In this document: piece after piece, positions 36,410-48,549 of the stretch | Position numbering within the stretch: the first letter of the stretch is position 1 | Layout of the letters: the number at the start of each line of letters is the position of its first letter | Assembly (NCBI GenBank): GCA_023376005.1 | Contig: CM042150.1 | Coordinates: 73,512,752 to 73,576,751 of the forward strand | Source of the DNA: Doryteuthis pealeii | Taxonomy: Eukaryota > Mollusca > Cephalopoda > Myopsida > Loliginidae | Direction: 5' to 3' | Length of the DNA: 64,000 bases | Program-made: the position numbers and the translations under genes | Notes under the pieces: generated by a model | The model's database searches: none | What the model was told of the DNA's origin: nothing | Seen by the model: the letters and a program-made list of their open reading frames with translations, nothing else

Positions 36410-36905
36410 ACACAGAAATCTGATTTTCCTGATATGATAAAGCAATAATTCTTCCAAGCTGTAGCTATATCAGTGCTACTGTATAGCTGCACTACTTGGA
36501 CTAATAAAACGCTTAGAGAAAAAGCTAGATGGGAACTATACTAGAATGCTGTGTGCTGTCTTGAACAAATCTTGGCAGCAGTACCCCACAAAAAAACAGC
36601 TGTATGACCATTTGCCTTCTCTTACACAAATTATTCAAATCAGATGAATAAGACACACTGGACACTGCTGGAGAAGTAACGATGGACTATCTTGATATTC
36701 TCCTCTGGACACATACATATGGACTCTCTTGATATTCTCCTCTGGACACCTACATATGGACACACCAGTGTGGGCTGACCAGCAAAAACCTATATCAATC
36801 AGATTCTGTAGATTCTGGATGCTATGCAGAAGGAGGGGTGACTGATAGTGACAGGAAGTGAAAAAGAGTTATGGGAATATGTGTTGTTAGCATCATCTAA
36901 TGATG
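36410..36905 (+). mobile_element. Second, decayed copy of the same LINE 3' end
   Basis: Nucleotides and broken translation follow 35905-36360: KSDFPDMIKQ-like, then FFQAVAISVLLYSCTTWT, then text equivalent to KLDGNYTRM in shifted frames, and TCTGGACACCTACATATGGACAC twice (36705-36755), a small local duplication. Many stops and frame changes. It lies in the same orientation as the intact copy just upstream but is clearly much older. Confidence 0.8.
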
Positions 36906-36954
36906 ATTACAGTAGTGATAATATTCATTTTGCTCATATATGGATATTGAAAGG

Positions 36955-37225
36955 TATTATTTATTACCAGACTCTACAAAATTGAAACACTGTAATCAAA
37001 AACCAAATTGCAACACCTCTATAACCAAAGATAAAATTTGCATAAATATATATAAAAAGTGTATTTATTTTTGGACTGTTACATAATTCATATTTTTGGT
37101 TACAATGTTTCAGTGATGCAGAGTTTGATAATAAATAATACCTAATAATATTTGTTTGGGCCATATAATGTTCTGTTAGAAATAATAAAATTCTGGTATG
37201 TTTAGTTCGGATGAAAATTAATGTT
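36955..37225. mobile_element. Palindromic Tc1/mariner-like MITE, copy 2
   Basis: The left half ATTATTTATTACCAGACTC...AAATTGAAACACTGTAA pairs with the right half GTTACAATGTTTCAGTG...GATAATAAATAATACC. The right end reads CTGGTATGTTTAGTTCGGATG. The outermost left TIR is missing. Confidence 0.6.
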
Positions 37226-37239
37226 TTGTAGAATATTGT

Positions 37240-38590
37240 TTGGGATGTACTTAGTTATGGGAGATACTGTATGATCAGGAATTTCTACTAAATCAGTTTT
37301 TTTTATCTTCACCAAATATTTACAAGTAGCACTTGTTAATCAAATATTGAATATGTACAATTATATCTTTGGTGATTATCATCAAAAGGAAGAGACAGAG
37401 AAAGAGAGAGAGACAGAAAGATACAAAGATGAAAGAAGAAATAGAAAAAGACAGGGAGAAGGAGGAAAGGAAACTTGTCTGTGGAGTATTGAATAATTAG
37501 ACTTAAGCAAATTGCATTGTTTTTTCATGACCTCTTCACTACACATCAAAATTTAAAAAATTACAAACTTAAAATCAAACAGAAAATTCACAGGTAAAGA
37601 ACAAATTGATATTGAACATCATTTGTGTTGATTAATAATTCATGATAAATGTAAGTGGAAACGTTTTTTTATACTGACATTGTATGAAGTAGCAATCAAA
37701 ATGAGAAAAACTGAGAGCAATATGGTATAAAACTGTTGTTAAATATCCCATGTGTTTTTGTTATTTTTACTTATACTGGTCCTTAATAGGAAGCAAAGTA
37801 TATGACAAATATTATTGCTGGAATCAATCAGTATGTATAAACACAATCAAATATACAAAATATTTTCAAAATGAAACTAAACTATAAAAAGGCCAATGGG
37901 AGATTAGGGTGTTTATGACTGAAATATTGTGGAGCATTAAAAAATGACATTTTAAAAATACCTAATATTATTTTTTCCTCAAGTTGAAAAATAATGGATC
38001 TTTGTATAAAATTCTGTTTCAGATTAGGAAAAACTTGTATGAAGATGTTTACTACAATAGCAGAGTAGAATTGTTTAAGCTATATAAATGGTATCAGCAT
38101 TTAAAATCAGACAGAACATCCAGTATGATTCTTAATCTGATTGACCTTCCATATCAACAAATGATGACCCCATTGAGAAATGGATGATGTGATCCATGGA
38201 AATTACCTTTCAGCTGTTCTATTCTCTAAATCTTGTCAAAAGTCAAAAATGGAAGGTCATTAGTTTCAAATATTAGAAGGGACAGAACAAAATTACTCTA
38301 TAAGATCTGCATATTTTCCCTCAAAGAACTTCCAGAATTAATTTTTTAAAATGGCAAACATTCTAGGAACTATGTATTGACAATGGTAGGGACTATTTTC
38401 AATGAAAATGTTTCTTTAAGCTTTGATTTAAAAAATAAAAGATAAAAAATAAAAAACAACTGGCAAACATTCTGGGAACAATGTATTGACAATGGTAAAA
38501 ACTATTTTGATGGAGAAAAATTTATTTAAGTTGAACATAAACCAAAAAAATTCAAAAATAATTTTTTGTTGCATTATCACCTAAAAAAAT
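37240..38590. other. AT-rich sequence with purine tract and local duplication
   Basis: Purine-rich GAGAGAGAGACAGAAAG tract at 37390-37465. An ~75-bp direct duplication (GGCAAACATTCT...TATTGACAATGGTA) lies at 38352-38400 and 38461-38505. The 67-codon frame at 37984-38187 has no recognised domain. Confidence 0.5.
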
Positions 38591-38595
38591 GTAAT

Positions 38596-38901
38596 AAAAA
38601 GTTAATTTTCTTCTAAACCAAATATAAGATTTCATTATCTCTAGTGAAACACTGTACAATCAAATTGGATATTCAGATTCATTTATCAGTAAACTCTACA
38701 GAACTGAAACACTATAACAAAAAATGAAATTTACATAAATATTTATGAGATGTACTTATTTTTGAACTGCTACATGATTCATATCTTTGGTTAAATAGTT
38801 TCAATATTGCGGAGTTTAGTAATAAATAATACCTCATGACATCTGTTTTAATTGTATAATGTTCCATGAGAAGTATTATTGGTTAAGAAGAAAATTATTA
38901 C
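38596..38901. mobile_element. Palindromic Tc1/mariner-like MITE, copy 3
   Basis: Best palindrome of the three. The left arm GTTAATTTTCTTCTAAACC...CTCTACAGAACTGAAACAC pairs with the complement of the right arm (TAATTTTCTTCTTAACC...AACTCCGCAATATTGAAAC), arms ~120 bp, total ~305 bp, no ORF. Confidence 0.7.
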
Positions 38902-38909
38902 ATATTGCA

Positions 38910-40054
38910 TATTACAATGAAAATATACTATTCACATTGTTTAGGGTTTTTAATAGTCATAACATTAACAGTACCACCAAATATAATTCTATTTAGATAA
39001 AGAAATGAAAAGAAAATTGATATTACCAATGTGTGATGGCTACCAGTAGTCAACTCGGTTAATAAACTGAGTGTCGAATTAAATACAAGCCTAATCCTGA
39101 CTTTGTATTAGAGTACAATCAAGAGGATTGGTGAAGATGTCTGTATGTTTACTGCTCTTCAATTTGAAAACTGATTAATAAAATAAAGCTGACATCTACC
39201 AGAAGACTGACACACAATTACTTAGCTAATAGGATCTTAGTAAAAATAAACAATTGTTTAGAAATAAGTGCTTGAATATTAAAAAAACAAAAAGTCATTA
39301 TCTTTTCTGTTAGAAAGAAAATAAAAAGATGACCAAATCCAAAGGACAGCTGAAATAACAGAATTATTGACTAAAACAATGAATATAACAATGAAAATAT
39401 TTTGGCATTCAAATCATTCAGACAATAACTTGCTTCTGGCTGTTATATAGCATAGCAGTAAAAACATGATTCTAACTCTCAGTACCATAAGTTGTTTTTT
39501 TTTGTTGTTTTTTTTTTAGACATTTATGACTGAGATATTTCTTATAGGAATGAAGAATCAAAGTGGAGACAAACCACTTAAAATAATCAAGTGTGATATA
39601 ATATTCATGTGAAGATTCAATGAAAGATAAAACTTGATTAAAAAGAAAGGTCATTTGTGTGTCTGCTTAAGAAAAAGGAGACAACAAATAAATGACTATT
39701 AGTCAATCACTCCTGTGTACAAATGGCTTACTAAAATTCCAGGTATTTACTAATCCATTAGTAGAAATAATTTGGATGAATGCATATAAGATAAAAATTA
39801 ATCTTAAAAAATTGTAACCCTTAAAAGATATTCTATAAGATAATATATTTTGCTGAATGTTTAATGGTCATTATTGAATGAGATTTATCTGTGAAGTTTT
39901 ATAAGATAAAGGTTATAATGTGGCAGTATGCATCTATTTTTTAAATACTTTTTTCTGGAGAGTGGTCATAAATAATTCTTCTCCTTCAATACAAGAAAGC
40001 ATCAGCTGAAACAGTTTAGGGGTATTGTTGCATTCTAAAGAATGAATTACCTCC

Positions 40055-40099
<45 letters not shown>

Positions 40100-40735
40100 A
40101 TATATATTAGTTTTTACTTTGCTTCATATTCTAATTACTCATTTTTCTTGAAGTCTGGACATAAAAATGAGACATAGCCAGATAGAGCAAAGGAAATAAG
40201 TGCCACATTTTCAAAATCAAATTCAAAATTGTTTTTCCAAAGTGTGGGCATGCCTTATCAAAAAAAAAAAAAAAAACTAAAAAATGAGAAATGGACATTT
40301 ATTGATGATCATAAAGTAAATGGCTAGAAGCTTTCTTTTGTGCAGCACAGAACTGCATGATATTTGTAGAAATCCAGTGAAATTTAATCAATATGGTAGA
40401 AACAAATTTTAATAATCAGTTTTTATTTCCAATTTCTAAACCTTATTGTTCTCAAATGTTGAATTATATTTCATTTTTTATTATGGAAAAAATGTGTAAC
40501 CTGAATATGAAGTAGAGTAATAATAATTATAAGATAGATAATTTAACATTTGGAAAACAAAATTTTAAAAAGGTGATGATATCAAAGTTTATTTCAAATG
40601 AAAATATTAAAATGACTGCCTATCCATAAAAAAATTAATATTAAATAATTTTAGAAGCCAATTACAATGTTCATCATCAAGCTCGATAAAAACCTTCTTG
40701 AATGAGATGGCAGTTGGGAGGTATCTGTGGACCTC
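38910..40735. other. AT-rich sequence with (TA)n at 40058-40107
   Basis: Apart from the TA tract I see no gene, palindrome or SINE boxes. Confidence 0.5.
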
Positions 40736-40739
40736 CATG

Positions 40740-40815
40740 GCTGGTGTAATGGTTACCCAAAAATAATAACTAATAAGGGATTGTGACCAGACATTGTTCT
40801 ATTTTCAAGTGCAAA
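40740..40815 (+). repeat. Possible SINE head fused to LINE fragment
   Basis: CTGGTGTAATGGTTACCC is A-box-like; the B box is unclear. It immediately precedes the LINE fragment at 40820. Confidence 0.3.
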
Positions 40816-40819
40816 CTCA

Positions 40820-41125
40820 AAGATCATCCTGGTAGAATTATCAATACTATATGAGAGCCGATTAAAACAAAGCCATGTTTACAAAATCAGCAAGTATGAA
40901 GATCTTAAAACACACCTGGAAAAAGAAGGGTATAGCATAATTGTTAAAGCTGTGGAGGTTGTAGCAAGAGAATTCGTTACAGGCACCCTGTACCAATTCC
41001 TGGGCCAAATAGGAATCAAAGGGCGCAAAAGAACCAAAAGTGTAAAATGCCTCACAGAAATAACGGAAAACAGTTCAATGTGGATAGGGAAAAAAAGAAA
41101 TGTCCCGTGGAACAATTCAAAGTAA
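40820..41125 (+). mobile_element. RLE-type LINE C-terminal fragment, open frame
   Basis: The frame from 40823 to the stop at 41123-41125 has no internal stop: IILVELSILYESRLKQSH, then KISKYEDLKTHLEKEGYS, VEVVAREFVTGTLYQFLGQI and SSMWIGKKRNVPW. ELS followed by a K-x-x-KYEDL helix and a VEVxxREF motif corresponds to ELTVPFEE...KLEKYEDL...IEVGCRGF in the copy at 30962-32645, so it covers the end of the restriction-like endonuclease and the C-terminal tail. The sequence is clearly divergent from that copy, so it is a different family. The 5' side is cut just before the catalytic Glu. Confidence 0.78.
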
Positions 41126-41129
41126 AGGC

Positions 41130-41800
41130 GTCATCTCATCACTTGCTCACAAATGCGTAGTGAGATTCACGCAATATTCCCATAACACTTGCAGTTTTTT
41201 AAAAAACAACTTTTCACCATTATTCATTGGTATATTTGATTGTACAATATACTGGATATATTTTGTGGGGCCTTACATCAGTGGGGGGAGGGGGGCTGGT
41301 GTGAAAATAAAACCATTAAGCGGAAGACCCTGAAATAGTGCACATTCTATCCTGATGACCCCAAAACCAATTACATAACAATTCAAAAACAATCATAACA
41401 AAACAATCATGGAGTTGGTTTTGCTAATGGATCAAGGAGCATTCTACAGTCCGCTCACTTTCTAGTGAGTTTCAGTTATTTATCAAGTAACTTCCTTCTG
41501 TGAAATCATCTCTCCCAATATATTACACATCCTTTTAATATAGAATTACCAAACATTGAAAAATAAAGTTAATTGCATTGAATACAACATTTTACTCCTT
41601 TTGAAAAGTTTATTCAATAGCTATTTGTTGTCAATTCCAAACATGGGAATTATTTATAGACTTATTTATTAAAATCTACCTAAGCAGGAAATTATCCTCA
41701 CATTCTCTTGATGCATAAGAATTAAAAGTATAATGAGACCTAATTCCATTTTACTGCAGGCAAAACATTCATAAAATATGATGAAGTTATTGCAATAGTT
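41130..41800. other. Probable LINE 3' UTR then AT-rich sequence
   Basis: A GC-richer block at 41270-41335 (TCAGTGGGGGGAGGGGGGCTGG) may belong to the LINE tail. Nothing else recognised. Confidence 0.35.
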
Positions 41801-41802
41801 TA

Positions 41803-41882
41803 ATACTATCTCTATCCCATAATAGTTGTTACATTTAGTATATGAAATGTGTATGCAACTACAATGGGACAGAGGTTGTACT
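41803..41882. repeat. ~80-bp palindromic repeat unit
   Basis: TACTATCTCTATCCCATAAT...GTTACATTTA on the left and TGCAACTACAATGGGACAGAGGTTGTACT on the right are near-complements. Related to the paired units at 12025-12195. Confidence 0.55.
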
Positions 41883-41924
41883 ACTTTTTAATTTTTTTTT
41901 AGTGGTGATCATTTTGTTATATTG

Positions 41925-42118
41925 TAATGGTTAGCTAGTTAGTCTCACTTATTAATTACCAATGAGTCCTTACTAGGTGCCTCATACTTATGGCCTTGTG
42001 CTAAATCTAAGCTATGTTTACTTTTTTGAACATCTCAAATGATATAAGGGTTAATGAAGTTTGATACTCAATGGATGCCCCATACTTCTAGGCCAGTATT
42101 ATAAATAAATAAAACTTA
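41925..42118 (+). repeat. tRNA-derived SINE-like units, two adjacent heads
   Basis: First unit: TATTGTAATGGTTAGC, then ATTACCAATGAGTCC, GGTGCCTCATACTTATGGCC and TTGTGCTAAATCTAAG. Second unit from 42040: GATATAAGGGTTAATG, AAGTTTGATACTC, GGATGCCCCATACTTCTAGGCC. Both share the tail of the units at 1130 and 30430. Confidence 0.6.
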
Positions 42119-42153
42119 ATGATACATCGAATTTTAGAGACCAAGTTTCTTAA

Positions 42154-42154
<1 letters not shown>

Positions 42155-42195
<41 letters not shown>
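42155..42195. repeat. (TA)n microsatellite
   Basis: Uninterrupted TATATA run. Confidence 0.95.
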
Positions 42196-42196
<1 letters not shown>

Positions 42197-42199
42197 TAG

Positions 42200-43530
42200 C
42201 AGAAGTTCTTGGTCCATGACCAGACTAAAAGGATTTTTGAAACACCAGTTTAACACTTCTAAAAACTTTTTCTTGTATATACACCAAAAATTTTAATTCA
42301 GTTTTTAATTTCTTGTTGTGTTAAAAAGTTTATTTGTTTGATTTATTTTCTTTTATAAAAAAAAGTAATAATACAAAGAAGCTAGAAAATTAATATGTGT
42401 TTTTATTCGTAGATGGAAAATTTTACATATTGATTCAAATGAAAATCATTTGTTTATTCCATGAGGAATTTATTTCTTTTTTTAAAAACGTTTTTGAGTT
42501 ACACTGATTAAAAATTAACATATTTTGTTCTAAGAAATAAGTCCTTATATGACAAAAATTCAAATTCAGTTCTCGAGTGCCTGTTGAGTAACAGTGAAAA
42601 AATGGAATTATATCATTTAATCAGTAAAAATTAAAAATAAAATTTTGTACTTTTCCTTATTATAAACATATTAAAGTATGCCTGATTTTAATGCTCAATG
42701 ACATGACTTTTCTGAATTATAAGTCAAAACGTATATACCAAAATAGATATGATTCATTTAATATATATATATATATATACGTCATATTGTATTTTATCTA
42801 TATGCATGGATCTGACACTCCCATATAGTGACATGATGCTGACAAAGTGTGTTGATATTTTGAGGTATTTCTGGTGTGCACTGGGTTAGTGGTCATCATA
42901 CTTCAACCCATAAGACATATCTTATCCAAGTAACAAGATCTTTGGTGGAGATATGCTGCTGTTCTTGTAGCAGTATGATTATATATATATATATAGAGAG
43001 AGAGAGATATATATGCCTGCTACCACATAGGTGTGTGTGTGTGTGTGTAGAAAGACAGATATTGTATCAAAATATCATTTGAATAAATTTCTTCAGTGCC
43101 ATTTACCTCCAGATTGATTTGCATAATTCATTGAAAAGTTTTAAAAAACAAAACATGGAATTGAAGTAAAAAAAAAAATAGATAAATAAACAAGAGAAAA
43201 ATAGTGAAGGAGAGGGGCAAGGTAGAAGGAGGCAGGTAGATTGGGTGGGTACATTCATTTTCTAATTTCCTTCTCTACATTTCCCTCTTTATAACCACAC
43301 CTTGTATACACACACTCCTACTGTGTAAAAAATGAATAAAATGTCAACAACCTAACATAATATTGATATGCATTTGACCATTGTGCAATCCACTGTGTAT
43401 AGGAACAGTATTTAACATTGGGAATATTTTTATATTTTAATTTGGCACTGTTTAATAAGGGCATCAAGTACATGGAAAAAATTCTCATATTTTGAGCAAC
43501 ATTTTGCCCAAAATGTTTACACTAATATTA
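42200..43530. other. AT-rich sequence with microsatellites and a LINE-tail scrap
   Basis: (TA)n at 42760-42778, TA/GA at 42980-43010 and (GT)n at 43033-43048. CACTGGGTTAGTGGTCATCAT at 42879-42899 resembles the 3' UTR of the RLE-LINE (GTCTGGGTTAGTGGTAATGA near 32548), so it may be a very short 3' fragment. Confidence 0.45.
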
Positions 43531-43531
43531 C

Positions 43532-43533
<2 letters not shown>

Positions 43534-43572
<39 letters not shown>
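43534..43572. repeat. (GT)n microsatellite
   Basis: Uninterrupted GTGTGT run. Confidence 0.97.
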
Positions 43573-43574
<2 letters not shown>

Positions 43575-44301
43575 CATCAAAGAGTGAATTAAAATAAGCT
43601 TGAATGTATGTTTGTGTTTTTTCTAAATTGGTTTCTTACAACTTTGGCATAAGGATACATTTCATGAGAGCTCACAAAATATTTAGCTTACTCTCAAAGG
43701 ATTATAACATCAGCATATTAACAACTGCATAACTGAGTGCTTGCTCAGAATATAAGTGAACATTTTTTTTTATAAAAAAATCTCTTAGAATTTTTCATAT
43801 TAGTTCATTTAAATAATCTGAATTTGACAGTTTTATAGAAGTGATGTTGGAAAGGTGTCAATCTATCCTATAAATATCAGGCTATAGTTGAATTAAAATT
43901 TTGAAGATTAACTTGATATTATTTTTTCAGGAATTCAAATTTAGTGAGTTACAGCAATTCATTATCATGTCAGTGGATTCCATATTGTGAATTTGTCAGT
44001 TTGATAGATTTTATAATTGACTTAGTTTATTTGTCAATGTAAACAGAATAGAAGTTGAACCTCATTTCCTGTAATGTTACAATTTATATAAATTTTCTTT
44101 GTTAAAACTTGTATGATTTTCTTCATATATTTCAAATAATATAATTCATACTGTTCAATCAATATCCAAAGTCAAGACAGAGATGGCTTAAAAACCTAAA
44201 ATTCTAAAATGTACACAATATAATTAACACGGTTACTCAAACTTTCCCATGGAGCAATCTGTGATTATCAGATAGTATATAAAAGAAGAGGGATTCCATA
44301 C

Positions 44302-44344
<43 letters not shown>

Positions 44345-46285
44345 AAAGCCACCAATCATATCTTGAATATATCTAGTGAATCTGTAGCTTTGATAAAACA
44401 CAGCTGAATCTTTAATTCTTTATGAAAAGTTCATAGGAATATAATTATTTATTTATTACTTTGCTTATTTCATTCTAATTGAAATGAATAAAATGTTGAA
44501 AGGCTCCCATATTATTAGATAAAACTGTTTTTTTTAGAAACTTTTATGAGAAAAAACAAAAATGAATTAAAAGAAGATTAAGCTCAAGAAATCCTAACAT
44601 TTTCCAGAATAACAAAAAAAAATCATTTAAAAAGATAAAAAAATAAATGAATGAATGAATGACATTCAGAATAAAACTCCTGAAAAGTCTTTACTTTCAC
44701 CCCTCCCCAGCCAAGCCTTGGGGTTGTTGTGTGCAAGATATTGCTGCCAAATTGTTGCTGCTTTACTTCTGAATGGTGTGTGTGTGTGTGTGTTATAATA
44801 ACGAGTGGGAGGGCCTGTAATGTTTGAGAAACTGCCCATTGAAAACTTCATGAGGGACCCCTCCACATGTGCTATTTAAAGCATCTGTTATTTGCACTCA
44901 CCACTTTTATTGCACTGACCTTAAGGGGAAAGTATTTCAAAAGTGAGAGAAAGAGGAGGAGGGAGATGGATATGGGGTGAAGGCCAAGAAGATACCTTTG
45001 GCTGTGCTACAAGATTATGAATGGCAAACTGGTCAATAAGAAAACTAGGAGTCCCAGTCTACTCTATTCCAGCTCTCTTCAATGAATTTGCTTGCCAAAA
45101 AAATACACAAGTGAATGATACTCTAAATCAATAATCAGCAAAGGGAGATAACTGCATATCTGATGGGGTTGTATTTAAAGTTACATAAAAAAAAAGATTT
45201 GAAATCAGTTAACCTTTGGTTTTTCTTTACCCTTTCAGTGGTGGTGGGATTTTCTTCCAAACATAACTACCACCATTTTGAAAAAGTTTGATAATTTAAT
45301 TTTCAACATTAATTTTTTTATATCCTTAAATTGTTTTGATTCATTTTAAACTTTTTTCAAAATATAAATAAGTACTTCTTAAACACTTTTATAATTACTG
45401 GACAAAAATCCATCAATGATTTGTTTTTAATAGAAGTTAAAATCCCAATTTTATGGGATGTATCAGTTAATAATTATTTTTAATTTACATATAGTGTGTA
45501 TGTGTTTTTGTGTGAGTGAGTAAGAGAGAGATATTTCCTTTGACGTGTCTGCTTTAATTACAATCAATTTAGGAAAATATTAATTTTGAAAAATAAAATA
45601 AAATATTACTAAAACAAATAAACATGTGAATGTTGGGGTGTATTACAAGTATTTTCATATTTTAATCAACTGTATGCATTTTTGAAATTAATGTAATGCT
45701 CAGCATGTATCTTTTGATGATCCTTTCTCTTCTGAAAGTTTTTGAATCATAGAATCTTGTTTTTTAAAACATCATAAGTAACAATTGATGGGAATCCAAT
45801 TCTGAATTTTATTTCAAAATGTTTAAGCCTTAATGTTTTCAGCATTACAGTCAGTTTAATTTATTTCTGCTTCCTGAATTATGCAAGCAGTTTCAGAAGC
45901 TTTGAGATCAGGTTTAAAATAATGCCTCAGAATTGTTGGTCTCAATACTTGTATTTGTTATTATAACATTTGAAACAAAAGTACAGTTGTGTAGTAGTAA
46001 TAATGATAATAGAGAAAGAATAGAGACCATCTAAACCTCAGCACTACTGAGGTCAGTTAAAATACTGGAGAGCTGAGGAAACTTGCTGTCACTCAAGTTA
46101 CAGTGAAAAACACCAGTTAGAACTGATGGGAAAATCTTGTAAAGAGTAAAATAATAATGATAATAATCTCCCTAGATAACAATAATACGTCAAGAAACCA
46201 GAAAATGAAATTGAGTAGAGACAATAAAAATATTACATAAATTTGCATTACACTGCTATTTTAAAGGCAATTCCACACAAAGAAG
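43575..46285. other. AT-rich sequence, no gene supported
   Basis: (TA)n at 44302-44337. A GC-richer patch at 44690-44880 includes (GT)n at 44777-44793 and looks repeat-derived but matches nothing else here. No domain-bearing frame. Confidence 0.45.
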
Positions 46286-46289
46286 CTAC

Positions 46290-47715
46290 AGGAATTGGAT
46301 GATGATTATATGGGAGGAATCAGCCAATTTTCACACATCAAGCCAAAGACTTGCAGATCAAGCAAGAATGATTTTAAAGCAAATATGTTTTTTGGAGCTT
46401 GGAATTCTGGAAAACATACAGAAAGAAAGAGGCCCTTACTCCACCCACCCCAAGAAAAAAGAAAAAAAGATGAACAGGACAAAAATGCGAAAATACTGAA
46501 AGCCAAAACATAATGGAAACCAGTACAATCACTTCTGCAACAAAATTAATGAGGAAAGAAACATGGTGGAAATGATAAAGAAAATCAGAATTGATTGGAA
46601 AAAAGAAATGGAAAAGGTGAATAACCTGCTTAAACATATTTTAATTGATGACATAGCCAAGTTGAAAAGTTATACAGCAGCAAAGGTAGTGACAAACTAG
46701 GCATTATGATGAGAATGGGAAATAAAACCTGGGGAATAAATCAAAAAGTTTGAAAATATGTAAAATTAATAAGAAAAATAAAACAAATGAGAATACAAGG
46801 GAATGAAAGAAAGACAATCCAACTAGAAGATATCAGCAAAGGAATTGTACACTCAAAAGATACCAAAATAGGATCCAACAATATAAGCAAAATAGGATAT
46901 GCCAAAATAATAAAAGTAGATTCTATGAACAGGTAAATGGGAAAAAACATGAATAAAATTGAATGACCAAATGCAAATGAAACAAATTAATATTGAAGAA
47001 AACTGTGGGAACAAAGACAAGAACACAATAGAAAGGCTGAGTGGTTAATTAAAATGAAAAATTAATTACAAATTGAAGAAGGACTAGAAACAGAAATACA
47101 TCTTGAATCTTTAAGAGAAACTCTGAAAAAAAAATGCCAAATGGTGGGCACCAGACCATAATGGAATCCATGGCTTCTTGTTCAAATAATTTATGTTCAT
47201 TCATGAAAGATTTGTTTAAAATCTGCACAAGTACCGAAAAGAAAAAAATTCTTAAATAGATGATGAAAGGAAAAACTAATACAATTCAGAAAGATCCTCA
47301 AAAAGGAAGCTCTCCAAGCAACTTTCAATGATGTAAAAATAGGTAAAAGAAGAAATCTATTGCTCACTTGAGAGCAATGGACTTGTTCCTTAAGAACAGA
47401 AAGGATTATGCAAAGACATTAGAGACAAATGATCAACTATATATGTATCTATATACTAAAAAATGTAAAAACTAAGAGAAAAAAATCTAACCATAGTATG
47501 GATAGACTTCAGTAAGGCATACAACATGATCCTGTGACTATGGATAATGTTCAAAATCTCAGAGCAAATTATCAATTTCATCATGAAGGCTATGAAAAAC
47601 TAAAGAATTGAATTAACATCTGAAAGACAACACTAAGCAGAAGTTAAAACACAGAAAAATATCTTCCATAGGAACTCAATGTAAAAAATCCCCATTAGAG
47701 CCGGTATGAAAAACT
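46290..47715 (+). mobile_element. Heavily decayed LINE ORF, N-terminal through RT motif A
   Basis: Broken frames on the plus strand follow one LINE ORF. 46295-46513 is open (Lys-rich, KAKT end). Then come NEERNMVEMIKKIRIDWKKE-like text, LRETLKKKCQMVG near 47115-47140, the remains of the W-x-APGPDG-x-x-GF block near 47140-47180 (GIHGF), ESNGLVP plus EQKG near 47370-47400, and LTIVWIDFSKAYNMI near 47480-47530. This last is RT motif A (usually AWIDYRKAYDMIPHSWI). KAMKN and ELTSERQH follow near 47590-47630. The order is convincing although every block is interrupted by stops. The clade is uncertain; it is not the APE-type family at 35570. Confidence 0.72.
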
Positions 47716-47719
47716 TGAA

Positions 47720-48295
47720 AGTAAAATAATAGTATCAGTAATACAGTGGAATCAGAGACAGTCTTTAGATGTATCTATTAAATAACTTTAAAAGTAAAAG
47801 TGTGAATTCCATCTTATGAAGTTAATATTGATCAATGAAAATTTTTTTTAATTTTGTAGAGAAATATTTTAAACATAAGTTAGTGAAACTTAACAGTCAG
47901 ATTGATATAAACATTTTTGCTTTTTGTCTGGATTGTTAATGCTATATATATATCCAGATTGAATAAATAACTAGGAACTTAATATTTAATTAAATGGGAG
48001 TAAATATTTTAGTTATAGAAATAATTAAAGAAAAGAATATTTGGCAATTTAAATTCTCTATGATTAATATCTTGCAGTAATGTGACTTCCTGTTGATTAT
48101 TGAGATCAAGTCTTTATGAGAGCTCCTCTTTCCCTATGAAGTACAATTTTTTACAATAAAATCTTCCCCTCAGTCAAATAAAAATGCATACTAAATTTGA
48201 TAAATCTACATCAAACTATTTGACTGTTTATAGAAGACAGACAAAAAATTTCCCAATTATTAATATAGATTTATCAACATAGTAAGTAGTCAAAG
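47720..48295. other. AT-rich sequence, nothing recognised
   Basis: No repeat boxes, palindromes or coding signal found. Confidence 0.5.
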
Positions 48296-48299
48296 TATA

Positions 48300-48545
48300 T
48301 ACAGAGTGGCTTATTGTCAGTATCAGGCAAACAGTGAAGAAGTCTATCCCTTTTTGCTAGTGTTAAACCAGGGAGATTGTTTTTGCTGAGATGGAGCGCC
48401 ACACCTACCATCAGTTCCAATGTTTTACTGAACAGAAGATTACCCAATCTGTGCTACACATGCACTGAGTTAACAGGAACTGGTATCAAACCCGGAACCT
48501 TGTGATACCTAAAGTGAATGCTCTACCAACTGAGCTAAACCGGTC
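48300..48545 (-). repeat. tRNA-derived SINE with well-preserved tRNA head
   Basis: On the minus strand the head from 48545 reads ACCGGTTTAGCTCAGTTGG (canonical A box) and GGTTCCGGGTTTGATACC (canonical B box), spaced as in a tRNA, followed by a ~170-bp body shared with 12455-12690. It is a SINE rather than a tRNA gene: the body continues past the tRNA-like part and the acceptor stem does not close. Confidence 0.85.
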
Positions 48546-48549
48546 TCAT

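Noticed and set aside
44666..44866. GC-richer patch with a 66-codon minus-strand frame
   Set aside because: The frame crosses a (GT)n microsatellite and shows no domain; more likely repeat-derived.
46295..46513. 72-codon Lys-rich frame considered as a host gene exon
   Set aside because: It is continuous with a decayed LINE ORF on the same strand, and no splice-site context or second exon was seen.
48480..48545. Possible functional tRNA gene
   Set aside because: A and B boxes are canonical, but the acceptor stem does not close and a SINE body shared with 12455-12690 follows.
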